A stretch of 64,000 nt of DNA from an uncultured Prevotellaceae bacterium (GCA_900316265.1 ONCH01000018.1:26807-90806), one strand, 5' to 3'; shown: positions 33,082 through 42,637, numbered from the stretch's first letter. The notes: generated by a model from the letters alone, not told the origin. Program-made: numbers and translations.

Positions 33082-34695
33082 CTATCTGTCAATATCTGGA
33101 ATTACTACGTCAATAGCAGCACACGTAGCGATAAGGTCGGCAATCTTCTGACCACGCAGCATCGGGTCGAAAGCACCTACCAGCGAGAGACCCATCGGAC
33201 GCATCTTCATGCGGTATGGGCTCTTGTCGCCACGGCTATCAAGATATACACCAAACTCACCGGCTACACCCTCTACAGAGTAGTACCACTGTCCCTCAGG
33301 AACCTTGATGATAGGCTTCTGCTTCACGTAGAAGTCGCCCTCAGGGATGTTGTCAATGAGCTGTTCGATAATGTTCAGACTCTGGTACATCTCGTTGATG
33401 TGTACGAGGTAGCGGTCCATAGAGTCGCAACCAGTCAGCGTGCACTGCTCCCACTCCACCTTGTCGTACATGTCGTACGGATGGTTCTTGCGCACGTCGT
33501 TCTTCCAGCCAGAAGCACGACCGGCAGGACCTGTAACAGCATAATTGATACAATCCTCGAGACTCATCGGGCCACAGTTCTCCAAACGGTTGTGAGTAAT
33601 CACGTTATCACCGAAGATATCCATATACTCCTGAATGGTCGGACGCAGATATGCTACGAGGTCCTTACAGTTCTTGACAAAGTTCGGATCAATATCATCC
33701 TGCAGACCACCGATACGGTAATAGTTCTGAATCAGTCGTCCACCCGTGGTCTCCTCCATGCAGTTCAGCACGTGCTCACGATCACGCATACCATACAGCA
33801 TACCCGTCAGAGCACCAAGGTCCTGAGCTACGCATGAGGTGTAAAGCAGGTGAGAATCGAGACGCTGCAACTCGTCCATAATCGTACGGATGTACTTGAT
33901 ACGGTCGGTCAATTCAACGCCCAATCCTTCCTCAATAACACCGACAAGAGCATGACGATGCTGCATAGCTCCCAGATAGTTAAGACGGTCTGTTAAAGCA
34001 AGCGTCTGAGGATAAGTCATACCTTCCCACATCTTCTCAATAGCGCGGTGGATATAGCCCAAATGCGGATAAATGCGCTTTACGGTTTCACCGTCAAGCA
34101 CTGTCTGCAGACGGAGCACACCGTGCGTAGCTGGGTGCTGAGGGCCGATGTTAATCACGTAATCATCAGCACCGAAAAGACGGTTCTGCTTCGACTGAAG
34201 ATTACCATCCTTGTCGAGATAGAACTCCAGACCGTAGTCGGGTTCTACATCATCCTCCAAGGTGTACTTGTCGTTGAACTGCCAGTCCTTACGGAAAGGA
34301 TAGCCCTTGAAGTCTGAACGCAGGAACAGACGACGCATATCGGGATGGCCCAGGAACACGATGCCAAAGAAGTCATAGACCTCGCGCTCCAACAAATCAG
34401 CAACTTTCCAAATGTTAGATACAGTTGGGATGTAAGCAACCATCTGACCCTCCATAGCGCTAACGCCATTACTCTGCATGCCGTCGCCACAGACTTGTGT
34501 CTTAGCAATCTGCTTCACCGAGCAACGTTCGTGAGTCTTCGTATTCTCAAGGATGTAGATACATCCGAGTCCCTCTTCTGGACCGAAGTCCTCACCGACG
34601 ATAGTAACAAGATAGTCAAAACCCTTCTTGTCCTTCAAGTTCTGCATCTCAGAGGCGAACTTGTCAAAATCGAATGATAAGAATTCTAATTTCAT
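33082..34695 (-). CDS. nuoCD: Fused NADH-quinone oxidoreductase subunits C and D
   Basis: 537 residues. The NuoC domain (about 1-150) includes NIWKVADLLEREVYDFFGIVFLGHPDMRRL; the NuoD domain (about 175-537) starts FGADDYVINIGPQHPATHGVLRLQ and lines the quinone pocket (LGYIHRAIEKMWEGMTYPQ, ENCGPM). It ends GLSLVGAFDPMLRGQKIADLIATCAAIDVVIPDIDR, close to the NiFe-hydrogenase-like C-terminus. The fusion is normal in several phyla including Bacteroidetes. Confidence 0.95.
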   Translation of the reverse strand: MKLEFLSFDFDKFASEMQNLKDKKGFDYLVTIVGEDFGPEEGLGCIYILENTKTHERCSVKQIAKTQVCGDGMQSNGVSAMEGQMVAYIPTVSNIWKVADLLEREVYDFFGIVFLGHPDMRRLFLRSDFKGYPFRKDWQFNDKYTLEDDVEPDYGLEFYLDKDGNLQSKQNRLFGADDYVINIGPQHPATHGVLRLQTVLDGETVKRIYPHLGYIHRAIEKMWEGMTYPQTLALTDRLNYLGAMQHRHALVGVIEEGLGVELTDRIKYIRTIMDELQRLDSHLLYTSCVAQDLGALTGMLYGMRDREHVLNCMEETTGGRLIQNYYRIGGLQDDIDPNFVKNCKDLVAYLRPTIQEYMDIFGDNVITHNRLENCGPMSLEDCINYAVTGPAGRASGWKNDVRKNHPYDMYDKVEWEQCTLTGCDSMDRYLVHINEMYQSLNIIEQLIDNIPEGDFYVKQKPIIKVPEGQWYYSVEGVAGEFGVYLDSRGDKSPYRMKMRPMGLSLVGAFDPMLRGQKIADLIATCAAIDVVIPDIDR

Positions 34696-35435
34696 GCCTT
34701 GTCCTCCTCCTTTACTGTGGGCTGCGATTCAGTCGCAGCCGACTTCATTTCTTCCACAAACTCCTGAGGCACATCCGTAATAACCATTGGCTCACGACGA
34801 TGGTCGTTGTGCTTAGAGCGGAATGTCAGCTCCTCATTAGAAACACCCAGTGCAGCCTCCTCAGCGGTCTGTTTGTGGTTAGCACCACCGAAGAATTTCT
34901 CAATCTTCACCTTACGCTGCAGCTGCATCATGCCATACATGATAGCCTCTGGACGTGGAGGACAACCAGGAATAAATACATCTACAGGTACAATTTCCTC
35001 GATACCCTTCACAACATGGTAACTCGACTTGAACGGACCACCACTGATGGCACAGCCACCGACAGCAATCACATACTTGGGTTCAGCCATCTCGTCATAC
35101 AGACGCTTCAAGGCTGGAGCCATCTTATGCGTAATGGTACCAGCACACATAATCAAGTCAGCCTGACGGGGAGAGTTACGTGTCACCTCGAAACCAAAAC
35201 GGGCGAAGTCGTAACGCGCACAACCACAAGCCATGAACTCGATACCACAGCATGATGTGGCGAAAGTCAGTGACCAGAGCGAATTAGAACGTCCCCAATT
35301 GATGAGCTGATCCAGCGAACCGGTAATCACATTGACGCCACCCTCATGGAGCTCGTCAACAATCTTCTCCAACGAGGCATTGTCGTTCCACTCCTCGTAG
35401 GGAATACTCTTGATGTGCGGCTTTCTTACTTCCAT
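34692..35435 (-). CDS. nuoB: NADH-quinone oxidoreductase subunit B
   Basis: Carries the terminal cluster N2 that hands electrons to quinone. 247 residues; cluster cysteines lie in ATSCCGIEFMACG, in RQADLIMCAGTIT and in FIPGCPPRPEAI. The last about 70 residues are a charged, non-conserved extension. I chose ATG 35435 (MEVRKPHIKSIP) because the longer frame runs through nuoA. Overlaps nuoA by 10 nt and nuoCD by 4 nt. Confidence 0.95.
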   Translation of the reverse strand: MEVRKPHIKSIPYEEWNDNASLEKIVDELHEGGVNVITGSLDQLINWGRSNSLWSLTFATSCCGIEFMACGCARYDFARFGFEVTRNSPRQADLIMCAGTITHKMAPALKRLYDEMAEPKYVIAVGGCAISGGPFKSSYHVVKGIEEIVPVDVFIPGCPPRPEAIMYGMMQLQRKVKIEKFFGGANHKQTAEEAALGVSNEELTFRSKHNDHRREPMVITDVPQEFVEEMKSAATESQPTVKEEDKA

Positions 35436-35776
35436 TCCAAGTCTCCTTTCCGCCAGGCATACGCCAAGCCTAATACCAGTACTACCAAGAAGAAGCCAAT
35501 ACTCAGCAATGCTGCTGCACCGAACTCCTTCACTACCACTGCCCATGGATACAGAAACACCGTTTCCACATCAAACATGAGGAACAAGATGGCGAAGAGG
35601 TAGAAGCCCACCGACACGGGTAACCATGAGCTGCCTCGCGTGGGGATACCACTCTCATACGGTTCACCTTTCACCTTCGCGTAGGACCTTGGTCCTATCA
35701 GCTTGGCTACTACGTAAGCCGCCACCACCAATGTAATAGCCGTCAGCAAGACGGTAATTAACAAAGTAAAGTTCAT
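35426..35776 (-). CDS. nuoA: NADH-quinone oxidoreductase subunit A
   Basis: 116 residues, three transmembrane helices; typical PYESGIPTRGS loop with the conserved cysteine replaced by Ile-Pro, then FDVETVFLYPWAVVVKEFG. First gene of nuoA-B-CD-H-I-J-K-L-M-N; nuoE, nuoF and nuoG are absent, as in the 11-subunit-type complexes that take electrons from a donor other than NADH through EFG. Confidence 0.94.
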   Translation of the reverse strand: MNFTLLITVLLTAITLVVAAYVVAKLIGPRSYAKVKGEPYESGIPTRGSSWLPVSVGFYLFAILFLMFDVETVFLYPWAVVVKEFGAAALLSIGFFLVVLVLGLAYAWRKGDLEWK

Positions 35777-35818
35777 AAAAATTATATATTACAATATTGT
35801 ATGCTTTCTTAGCGACTG

Positions 35819-35826
35819 CAAAGGTA
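35819..35826 (-). promoter_or_regulatory. -7 box for the nuo operon
   Basis: TACCTTTG on the minus strand, 43 nt upstream of nuoA. The region where -33 should lie is occupied by the tandem repeat at 35837. Confidence 0.5.
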
Positions 35827-35836
35827 CATAAAAAAA

Positions 35837-35864
35837 ATGAGAAATGAGAAATGAGAAATGAGAA
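35837..35864 (+). repeat. 7-bp tandem repeat, four units
   Basis: ATGAGAA repeated four times without interruption, directly upstream of the nuo -7 box. Copy-number change here would alter promoter spacing. Confidence 0.85.
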
Positions 35865-35908
35865 ATTTGCTACAACACTGGAAATTTATACATTTTTCAT
35901 TCTACGAC

Positions 35909-35939
35909 AAAAAAGCCGCTACCTTTTACAGGTAACGGC
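35909..35939 (-). terminator. Terminator of the HTH gene
   Basis: Arms GCCGCTACC (35915-35923) and GGTAACGGC (35931-35939) pair with one mismatch. Read on minus they are followed by six T (35909-35914), 5 nt after the HTH gene stop. Confidence 0.8.
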
Positions 35940-35944
35940 CTTAA

Positions 35945-36157
35945 TTATTTTCCTTTTGGAAAAGCCTCTTCGGAGAGTTCCTTAAAGAAGTCGTATTCCA
36001 AAATGACACTGATCCTCATCAGTAGCCGAACATCCAAGCTCTTACGCTTGAAAATGTTATATACATTTGTACGTTCGCAAGGTATCTGTGTAGCCAACCA
36101 TGCGGCTGACCTGCCCTGCTTTCTGAGAATCTCTTCGATGTGCTTACCAATATTCAT
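35945..36157 (-). CDS. Small XRE-like HTH protein
   Basis: 70 residues: an N-terminal helix MNIGKHIEEILRKQGRSAAW, then a helix-turn-helix WLATQIPCERTNVYNIFKRKSLDVRLLMRISVILEYDFF in which RTNVYNIFKRKSLD is the recognition helix region. Widespread in Bacteroidetes as single-domain regulators. It has its own -7 box and terminator, and sits between nuo and the mannan PUL. No target is visible. Confidence 0.8.
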   Translation of the reverse strand: MNIGKHIEEILRKQGRSAAWLATQIPCERTNVYNIFKRKSLDVRLLMRISVILEYDFFKELSEEAFPKGK

Positions 36158-36202
36158 TTTGCAGTCTTATTTAGTTTCTTTACTTTTGGTACTTCTCGCC
36201 TG

Positions 36203-36210
36203 CAAAGGTA
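36203..36210 (-). promoter_or_regulatory. -7 box for the HTH gene
   Basis: TACCTTTG on the minus strand, 45 nt before the HTH gene start. The rest of the 186-nt gap to the epimerase gene shows nothing else I can support. Confidence 0.5.
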
Positions 36211-36343
36211 TGAAATATATCTCAATATATCAGCACATTGTTGTAGAATTCTTTTTTGCAAAAGTACTAAAATTGCAAACTTTTTCTGATATTGACAACA
36301 GAATGTTGAAGATACAACAACAACAATCCAATAGAACGAAGAA

Positions 36344-37621
36344 TTATCCGTTTCTTTCGATGATTTCCAAACACATACGACTGTTGTGGTATGGACATTT
36401 CCAAAAGCCGGCTTTATCGTCAACAGTATTCAAGGAACCGTCAGGATGACGACTCCAGAACCACTCGCCGTTTTTATAATCAATGAGATTATCCTTGATA
36501 TAATGCCAGCAACGCACAGCTTTCTTCAGTGCATCTTCATCGCCGAAATGCTGATAGAGGTTATACCACCCCACTACATTCTCAGCCTGCACCCACCAGT
36601 GGAGGTCGTCATCCACATGTCCCGTATCAAGATTGGCCTCATGAATCATAGAGCCATCGGGGCACAGACCTTTCTCTGAGGCTTTAGCAACCTCACGAAC
36701 GACCTTCTCCACCTTGTCCAACACTTTTTGGTCACCCAGCACCAATGCAGCCTCATGCATCAGCCATGAACACTCGATGTCGTGTCCATAGCTTTCCAGG
36801 TGTCCAGCGCCACGTGTCCAGTCCATTTCAAAGAACAGGTCTAAATGATGCGTCTCCGGGTTCAAAATCTTATCGGTAAAGATGTCAATGAGATTACGCA
36901 AAGCACCTTCTACACAGAGAATGGTTTCTATCGGCACACTGATGCCTACAGGAAGAACGGAACCGATAGCAGGCACATAGTCGCACGACTCCTTGGCTTG
37001 CAGTTCCTTCAGACAACGCAGCAGATTGGTATAAGGTTCAATGATATGCAAATGGGTATTCTGCGACTTAGGGAAGTTGGCATCCAATTCTGACAGGCGC
37101 ATATCGGCAATCGGTTTCCAATCGCGTGTCATCGCTTCGATATAGCCATTATGCTCACTATCAAAGGCATGTTCCTCAATACAGTCGAATAGCTGCAACG
37201 CATAGTCCAATGCCTCACGGTCGTCTGTAGCACGAGCATATTCCGTCAGGCCATAGATAGCAAAACCAATTGCATAGAACTGTTTCTTGGTATCCAACGG
37301 ATTGCCTTGATAGTCAACACTCCAATAAACACCGCCATACTCTGGGTCAATAAAGTGCTCAATGATATAATCCTTGGCACGAGTGGCAGCCTCAAGATAT
37401 TCTTGGTTACCCAAAACACGATAAGCAGCTGAGAACGACCACAGGATACGGGCGTTCAATATCGCTCCTTTCTCTGCCTCGGGATGCAAGATGCCAGTCC
37501 CGTCGATACGACCATAGAAACCACCATGTTCTTGGTCTTGCATCTTATCAAGCCAGAAACGCAGGATGTTGTTTTGCAACACATCCTGCATTTCTTGTTT
37601 CATTGTCTGAACCTCGTTCAT
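36344..37621 (-). CDS. AGE-family epimerase, probably mannobiose 2-epimerase
   Basis: Cytoplasmic 425-residue (alpha/alpha)6-barrel enzyme of the N-acylglucosamine/cellobiose 2-epimerase family. Seen are FWLDKMQDQEHGGFYGRIDG, LNARILWSFSAAYR, GGVYWSVDYQGNPLDTKKQFYAIGFAIYGLTEY and FFEMDWTRGAGHLESYGHDIECSWLMHEAA, with conserved His and Trp residues. Next to a GH130 mannosylglucose phosphorylase it most likely converts mannobiose to mannosylglucose, as in the described Bacteroides fragilis pathway. Its start overlaps the transporter stop by 4 nt. Confidence 0.9.
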   Translation of the reverse strand: MNEVQTMKQEMQDVLQNNILRFWLDKMQDQEHGGFYGRIDGTGILHPEAEKGAILNARILWSFSAAYRVLGNQEYLEAATRAKDYIIEHFIDPEYGGVYWSVDYQGNPLDTKKQFYAIGFAIYGLTEYARATDDREALDYALQLFDCIEEHAFDSEHNGYIEAMTRDWKPIADMRLSELDANFPKSQNTHLHIIEPYTNLLRCLKELQAKESCDYVPAIGSVLPVGISVPIETILCVEGALRNLIDIFTDKILNPETHHLDLFFEMDWTRGAGHLESYGHDIECSWLMHEAALVLGDQKVLDKVEKVVREVAKASEKGLCPDGSMIHEANLDTGHVDDDLHWWVQAENVVGWYNLYQHFGDEDALKKAVRCWHYIKDNLIDYKNGEWFWSRHPDGSLNTVDDKAGFWKCPYHNSRMCLEIIERNG

Positions 37622-38958
37622 TTCTTAATGGGATAGATATACAACAGTCCTATCATGATGGCAGCAATGATTGCAGGGAAGATAGAGAAGAGTGCCCAAA
37701 TCATTGACTGCACGGAAGCCTCGTCGGTAATGGTGATAACGGTCTGTCCCGTCGCATCAGTACCAGAGATAAAGCCGGCAATACCTAACAACAGGGCTAC
37801 CAATGAACCAGAAATAGCCGTACCAAACTTCATAGCCATTGTACCTGACGAGAAAATCAGGCCCGTAGAAGAGGTACCGTTCTTCTCAGTAGCATAATCA
37901 GACACATCAGCATACATCGACCACAGCAGCGGAGAGTAGATACCGATACCAATAGATGTCAGAACGACGACGGCAATCATCAACCAAATAGAAGAAGTAT
38001 TCATGGGGATAAAGAAGTAAATCACCGAGGTCACCAAGCAGATAACACCCGCCCAGATAAAGGCCTTGCGCTTAGAGCCCACCCATTTGGTAAAGATAGG
38101 TGACACACCACCAAACACCATACATGTAGCCTCACCAAAGGTCATGAAGACAGTATAGTTAATGATGAGTCCACTAATAGTCACTTCTCCATTCATGCAG
38201 TATTCAAACATATAGCCAGCCACTGCATAGCGGAAACCATTGAAGAAATTCATGCAGACACCGATGAGTGTCAGGATAATCCAGGGCTTATTACGGAACA
38301 AATCAGCAAAAGGCTTCAACGAGAACTTCTCGGCACGGATGGGTTTCAGGCGTTCTTTAGTAAGCAAGCCACAAGCCAGTGTGCCTGCAGCTGCCAGGAT
38401 GCCAAAGAAAGCACCCAGCACAGCATACTGATGTTGGTCAGAACCTCCCACGAACTTCTGCAGATAAGGGAATGACAGCAAGGTAATGAATCCCATAGCG
38501 TAGGCACCTACCATGCGGAATGACGAGAACTGGTTCTTCTCGTTGTCGTCCGTAGTCATTACACCCAGTAATGAGCCGTAAGGCACGTTGACAGCTGTAT
38601 AAATAACCATCATCAACAGATAGAACGTATATGCCCAGATGCGTTTTCCTGTCAGTCCCAGTTCTGGAGTATAGAGCAACAAGGCAAAAATCAGACCGAA
38701 GGGGATGGCGCCATAGATAAGCCACGGGCGATAGGTTCCCCAGCGACTCTGTGTGCGGTCGGCCAGCGAACCCATCAAGGGGTCAGTCACCACATCAAAC
38801 ATACGAGCAATAAGCATCAGAGTCGCCGTATCAGCCACTGTCAGTCCGAAAATATTGGTAAAGAATAGCGGGAAGGCGATGGACATCACTTTCCAGGTAA
38901 TACCACCAGCAGCAGCATCACCTAAGGCATAACCGATTTTTTCTTTTAATGTTGCCAT
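37618..38958 (-). CDS. GPH-family sugar:cation symporter
   Basis: 446 residues, about 12 helices, glycoside-pentoside-hexuronide symporter type. Seen are KIGYALGDAAAGGITWKVMSIAFPLFFTNIFG at the N-terminus, DPLMGSLADRTQSRWGTYRPW with the conserved Asp and RxG(R)RP-like loop, and ADVSDYATEKNGTSSTGL in the cytoplasmic half. By context it brings mannobiose or short mannooligosaccharides from the periplasm. It lies 2 nt from GH130. Confidence 0.92.
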   Translation of the reverse strand: MATLKEKIGYALGDAAAGGITWKVMSIAFPLFFTNIFGLTVADTATLMLIARMFDVVTDPLMGSLADRTQSRWGTYRPWLIYGAIPFGLIFALLLYTPELGLTGKRIWAYTFYLLMMVIYTAVNVPYGSLLGVMTTDDNEKNQFSSFRMVGAYAMGFITLLSFPYLQKFVGGSDQHQYAVLGAFFGILAAAGTLACGLLTKERLKPIRAEKFSLKPFADLFRNKPWIILTLIGVCMNFFNGFRYAVAGYMFEYCMNGEVTISGLIINYTVFMTFGEATCMVFGGVSPIFTKWVGSKRKAFIWAGVICLVTSVIYFFIPMNTSSIWLMIAVVVLTSIGIGIYSPLLWSMYADVSDYATEKNGTSSTGLIFSSGTMAMKFGTAISGSLVALLLGIAGFISGTDATGQTVITITDEASVQSMIWALFSIFPAIIAAIMIGLLYIYPIKK

Positions 38959-38960
38959 AG

Positions 38961-40121
38961 TTATAGGGTTTTATTTTTAGCTATCAGTTTCTTGATGGTT
39001 TCCACAGAGGCTGCAGTATAGTAACCGTCCTCAGGAGTATTCATACAATAGTCAACCAGTCGGTCGATGGTAGAAGTAGCCACATGCATACGAGTGTCAG
39101 CAGATGCATAGTAGATAAACACTTTACCATCCTCATCAGCTATCCAGCCATTTGCAAAGGCCACATTCATCACATCACCATAGTATTCGTCGCCCTCAGG
39201 AACGAGGAAGAAACCACCAGGACGGGCTATCACCTTCGTAGGATCATCCAGTGCAGTCATATACATATACAGCACATAGCGCAGTCCGTCAGCCGTAGCA
39301 CGTACGCCATGAGCCAAGTGCAGCCAACCCTTAGGAGTCTTGATAGGATGAGGACCCTCACCATTCTTCACCTCCGTAATGGTATGATATTTGCGCTCGT
39401 AGATAATCTTCTCTTCCTTAATCTCTGCATGGGTAATGTCGTCAACCAGTGCCCAGCCGATACCACCGCCTGAACCTGTATCGATAAAGCCATCCTGTGG
39501 ACGAGTATAGAAGGCGTATTTGCCATCGACGAATTCAGGATGCAAAACCACGTTGCGCTGTTGCGACTTTGTCTTCAGGTCAGGCAAACGGTACCAAGTC
39601 TTCAAATCCTTGGTGCGGGCAATACCTGCCGTAGCTGTTGCAGCACTCAGATTGCCTGGCTGTGAATCATCGTGACGCTCTGCACAGAAAACACCATATA
39701 TCCATCCGTCCTCATGTGCTGTAAGACGCATATCATAGACGTTGGTAGCAGGAATCACATCGTCCGGCATGGTGATGGGCTCTTCCCAGAAACGGAAATT
39801 GTCAATACCATTAGGTGACTCAGCGACAGCGAAGAACGACTTACGGTCGGCGCCCTCTACGCGTACCACTAATATATACTTACCCTGCCACTTCATGGCT
39901 CCAGAGTTCAGCGTAGCATTCATTATGATGCGCTGCATAAGGTAAGGGTTGTCCTTCTCATTGAAGTCATACTTCCACTCCAGTGGTGTATGCTCAGCTG
40001 TGAGGATAGGATACTTGTACTTCTCATAGATACCGTTTCCCCACTCCAATGGTTGATTCTTTCTCGTCAACAGCTCCTCGTGGTGTGCACGCAGGGCTTT
40101 TACTCTCTCTTGAAAATCCAT
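38961..40121 (-). CDS. GH130 mannosylglucose phosphorylase
   Basis: 386 residues, no signal peptide. Phosphorolysis of 4-O-beta-D-mannosyl-D-glucose to mannose-1-phosphate and glucose. Five-bladed propeller fold; the catalytic aspartate is expected at about Asp130 in PATNVYDMRLT. DTGSGGGIGW, the phosphate-binding RNVVLHPEF and KNGEGPHPIKTPKGWLHLAHG match the GH130_1 type. Cotranscribed with the GPH transporter and epimerase. Confidence 0.92.
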   Translation of the reverse strand: MDFQERVKALRAHHEELLTRKNQPLEWGNGIYEKYKYPILTAEHTPLEWKYDFNEKDNPYLMQRIIMNATLNSGAMKWQGKYILVVRVEGADRKSFFAVAESPNGIDNFRFWEEPITMPDDVIPATNVYDMRLTAHEDGWIYGVFCAERHDDSQPGNLSAATATAGIARTKDLKTWYRLPDLKTKSQQRNVVLHPEFVDGKYAFYTRPQDGFIDTGSGGGIGWALVDDITHAEIKEEKIIYERKYHTITEVKNGEGPHPIKTPKGWLHLAHGVRATADGLRYVLYMYMTALDDPTKVIARPGGFFLVPEGDEYYGDVMNVAFANGWIADEDGKVFIYYASADTRMHVATSTIDRLVDYCMNTPEDGYYTAASVETIKKLIAKNKTL

Positions 40122-40141
40122 AACGTTGTTTGTTTATTCTT

Positions 40142-41254
40142 TTATTTTTCAATTATTTCCTTGAGGAACAATGTATTGTCTTTCTCGTATAACTGCTTAA
40201 AATACGGAGCATCCGGTTGCGATGGCGAAGGGCCAAACCATTCCTCTTTGTAGTTTCTCCATACGAGGAAGTAGCTGATAGGATACTTATCGAGCACAGG
40301 AACCAATGTCGATGTCCACCATGAAGGGTCTGTCAGGTTCTTCAGTCCACACTCTGTCAAAGCAGCCACCTTACCATGCGCTGCCGCAAACTTGGTCAGC
40401 ATGTCAAGGTTTGCATCCAACTGAGACACGAAGTCCTCTTTCGTGCCCCACTGATAGCCATCAATACCCACCAGACTGATACGGTCGTCACCAGGATAGC
40501 GCTCCAAATATTTCTCTTCGGTCAAGTCAGGGGCCATACCCGGTGAATATGCCCACAGCAGGTTGTCAAAGCCATCAGCATTCAACTTATCCTGCAACAT
40601 ATTCCACAATGCCTTGTACTCCTCGGCAGTGCAGAGTTTCTCACCCCACCAGAACCAGCTACCGGTATTCTCATGCCACGGGCGGAAGATGATAGGCACT
40701 TTCTGTCCATCATTGGTTTTCAGTGTTGCCAGAAAGTCTGCAACACGCTGCATCCATGTCTGGAAGAGCTCGTGTTTTGCACCACCTTCTAAGATATTTC
40801 TCACGACAGTGCTGTCAGTCACATCCCATGCTGAGCCTTCAGGGAATTTCTGTCCGGCATTACCGCCACCCTCTATGGTGGTCATTGGGTTACGCGGATG
40901 CCAGCTGATTGTCACGATACCGCCACGTTCATGGTGCTTGATGATTTCCTCACGCATCTTCGTGAAAGGTACGCTATCCAGGTTCTTGGCATCACCCATC
41001 TCTATGCCACCCAGCTCAAAACCCATCACAGCAGGCCAGTCACCACACACGTTCTTTACATCACTGGAGTCAGCCACATATTCCCATGTCAGGCCATAGA
41101 ACGGATCGTCTTGATGGCCAAACATATAACCTTTCTGCTGCAACAGTTGCAGACGCTCCATCAGCTGTTCACTCTGTGTCTTCTCTACAACGGTCTTCTG
41201 ACCACAGGCAACCATCATCATGGCTACACCTATTATATATATATACTTCTTCAT
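40142..41254 (-). CDS. GH26 beta-mannanase lipoprotein
   Basis: 370 residues; lipoprotein signal (Cys17). A complete GH26 domain: YMFGHQDDPFYGLTW, ISWHPRNPMT, the acid/base Glu195 in IIFRPWHENTGSWFWWG, WAYSPGM and the nucleophile Glu301 in AALTECGLKN. It cleaves beta-1,4-mannan, often releasing mannobiose from chain ends. Whether it faces the surface or periplasm is not decided; the lipobox is followed by GQKTVVE, without a clear acidic surface-export stretch. Located 20 nt from the GH130 gene. Confidence 0.93.
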   Translation of the reverse strand: MKKYIYIIGVAMMMVACGQKTVVEKTQSEQLMERLQLLQQKGYMFGHQDDPFYGLTWEYVADSSDVKNVCGDWPAVMGFELGGIEMGDAKNLDSVPFTKMREEIIKHHERGGIVTISWHPRNPMTTIEGGGNAGQKFPEGSAWDVTDSTVVRNILEGGAKHELFQTWMQRVADFLATLKTNDGQKVPIIFRPWHENTGSWFWWGEKLCTAEEYKALWNMLQDKLNADGFDNLLWAYSPGMAPDLTEEKYLERYPGDDRISLVGIDGYQWGTKEDFVSQLDANLDMLTKFAAAHGKVAALTECGLKNLTDPSWWTSTLVPVLDKYPISYFLVWRNYKEEWFGPSPSQPDAPYFKQLYEKDNTLFLKEIIEK

Positions 41255-41257
41255 TCC

Positions 41258-41282
41258 TAATGCTTAATGCTTAATGCTTAAT
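41258..41282 (+). repeat. 7-bp tandem repeat TAATGCT
   Basis: Three full units and one partial unit in the 23-nt gap between the GH26 and CE7 genes, running into the CE7 stop. The same word recurs as ATTAAGCATTATGAATTAAGCATTATGAAT near 62578-62605, so it is a recurring intergenic motif in this genome. Confidence 0.7.
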
Positions 41283-42609
41283 TTTTAACTCCCAACTCTT
41301 TCAGCAGCCATGCTTCCCACTCGTCCCACTGTTCCTGGAACCAGAAGTGCCAGGTAGCCTGATAAGGAGAAATCTCTTTGGGACCAGTCACGGTATTATA
41401 GGTTGCCCACGCGGTGGTAGGAGGAACTACGTCATCGTTATAGCCAAACGAGAACCAGCCTTTCTGGTTGTTGTCAATAAGACGAGCGAAGTTCACACCG
41501 TCATAGTAACGACTGGTTTCAATCTTCTTCTCCTGTCCTTTGCCCTTATTCTCTGACTTTTTGTCAGAGTGTGGCGTTGCATTCCAATAGAAGTAGTGAG
41601 GCCAGCCACATGCTCTGCCTATCAACGATGCCGTATGGTCACACATGGCAGCATGCACAGGAGCATAATGGGTCACACGCTTGTCAAGACCAGCGGTAGC
41701 CAACGACAGGAAGCCGCCCTGGCTGGAACCCGTCACACCCAGCAGTTTGCCATCCCACGGTGTATATTGTTCAATATAGTCCAGCGCACGGATACATCCC
41801 AGTACCACACGCTTGTAGTAGCTATCGTCACGATTGTCATTGCCATAGTTCCAATAGTTCATCAGTGCACCATTGAACACGTCGTCATACACCTTCTGAT
41901 CCATCGTCACTGAGATACCATGGATACCTATCTCCAGCGTGATAACACCCTGCGAAGCTGTCCACACATCACCGCTATAGGGGCGAACACCGGCACCCGG
42001 CACGCGCAACAATGCAGGATATTTACCCTCTTTAACCGGAACGCACAATATTCCATAGGTACGCCAATTCCACTGCATATTCTGGAACGACACCTCATAG
42101 ACATTGACATCCTTGGTGCAACGCTCCGGCAACAGACGCTTCGTAGGCATCAGGTCGGTATAGCGAGCCTGTTGGATGGCATTCTGCCAATAGTCTTTGA
42201 AGTCCTGAGGCATCACGGTCGTGGGTTCTATCTTCTCTGGCGAGAAAGCAGCACCACAGGCACCTTTATACTCCTTGCCATTGACATAGGCCGTCACATC
42301 TACGCGGTAGAATCCCGGCTTGGTCATCTTGCCTTTCAGCGTCAGCGTACCATCCTTCAACACCACACCCTGTTTCTTCACATCTTGATACATTTCCGGT
42401 CCAGCAGCATAATCCACCTTTATATTATATAATAAGGTGTTAGACTTAGTCACGCTAATCTTAAACGTAGCGGTCTCCCCTACCTCATAGCGCCAGTTCT
42501 GATGGTCAGGAACCACCTTCACTTCGATGCTGTTTCCACGCACCTGAGCCAGTAATGGCTGTAGTCCGCAGAGCATCATTAATAAGAGTAATACAGATAC
42601 TTTCTTCAT
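41278..42609 (-). CDS. CE7 acetyl esterase (acetyl xylan/mannan esterase)
   Basis: 443 residues from MKKVSVLLLLMMLCGLQPLLAQ, a type I signal peptide, so periplasmic. An N-terminal beta-sandwich of about 110 residues precedes the alpha/beta-hydrolase domain: VPGAGVRPYSGD, the nucleophile serine in GVTGSSQGGFLSLATAGLD and FGYNDDVVPPTTAWATY near the acidic member; the catalytic His is near the C-terminus. Removes acetyl groups from oligosaccharides. In this context the probable substrate is acetylated mannan. First gene of the minus-strand arm; the frame extends to 42684 across the -7 box, so ATG 42609 is preferred. Confidence 0.9.
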   Translation of the reverse strand: MKKVSVLLLLMMLCGLQPLLAQVRGNSIEVKVVPDHQNWRYEVGETATFKISVTKSNTLLYNIKVDYAAGPEMYQDVKKQGVVLKDGTLTLKGKMTKPGFYRVDVTAYVNGKEYKGACGAAFSPEKIEPTTVMPQDFKDYWQNAIQQARYTDLMPTKRLLPERCTKDVNVYEVSFQNMQWNWRTYGILCVPVKEGKYPALLRVPGAGVRPYSGDVWTASQGVITLEIGIHGISVTMDQKVYDDVFNGALMNYWNYGNDNRDDSYYKRVVLGCIRALDYIEQYTPWDGKLLGVTGSSQGGFLSLATAGLDKRVTHYAPVHAAMCDHTASLIGRACGWPHYFYWNATPHSDKKSENKGKGQEKKIETSRYYDGVNFARLIDNNQKGWFSFGYNDDVVPPTTAWATYNTVTGPKEISPYQATWHFWFQEQWDEWEAWLLKELGVKN

Positions 42610-42637
42610 ATTTTGTCGGGCTTGTAGTAAACTGATG

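Noticed and set aside
33016-33837. A 273-codon plus-strand frame opposite nuoCD
   Set aside because: Antisense shadow of a highly conserved gene; no promoter or family pattern.
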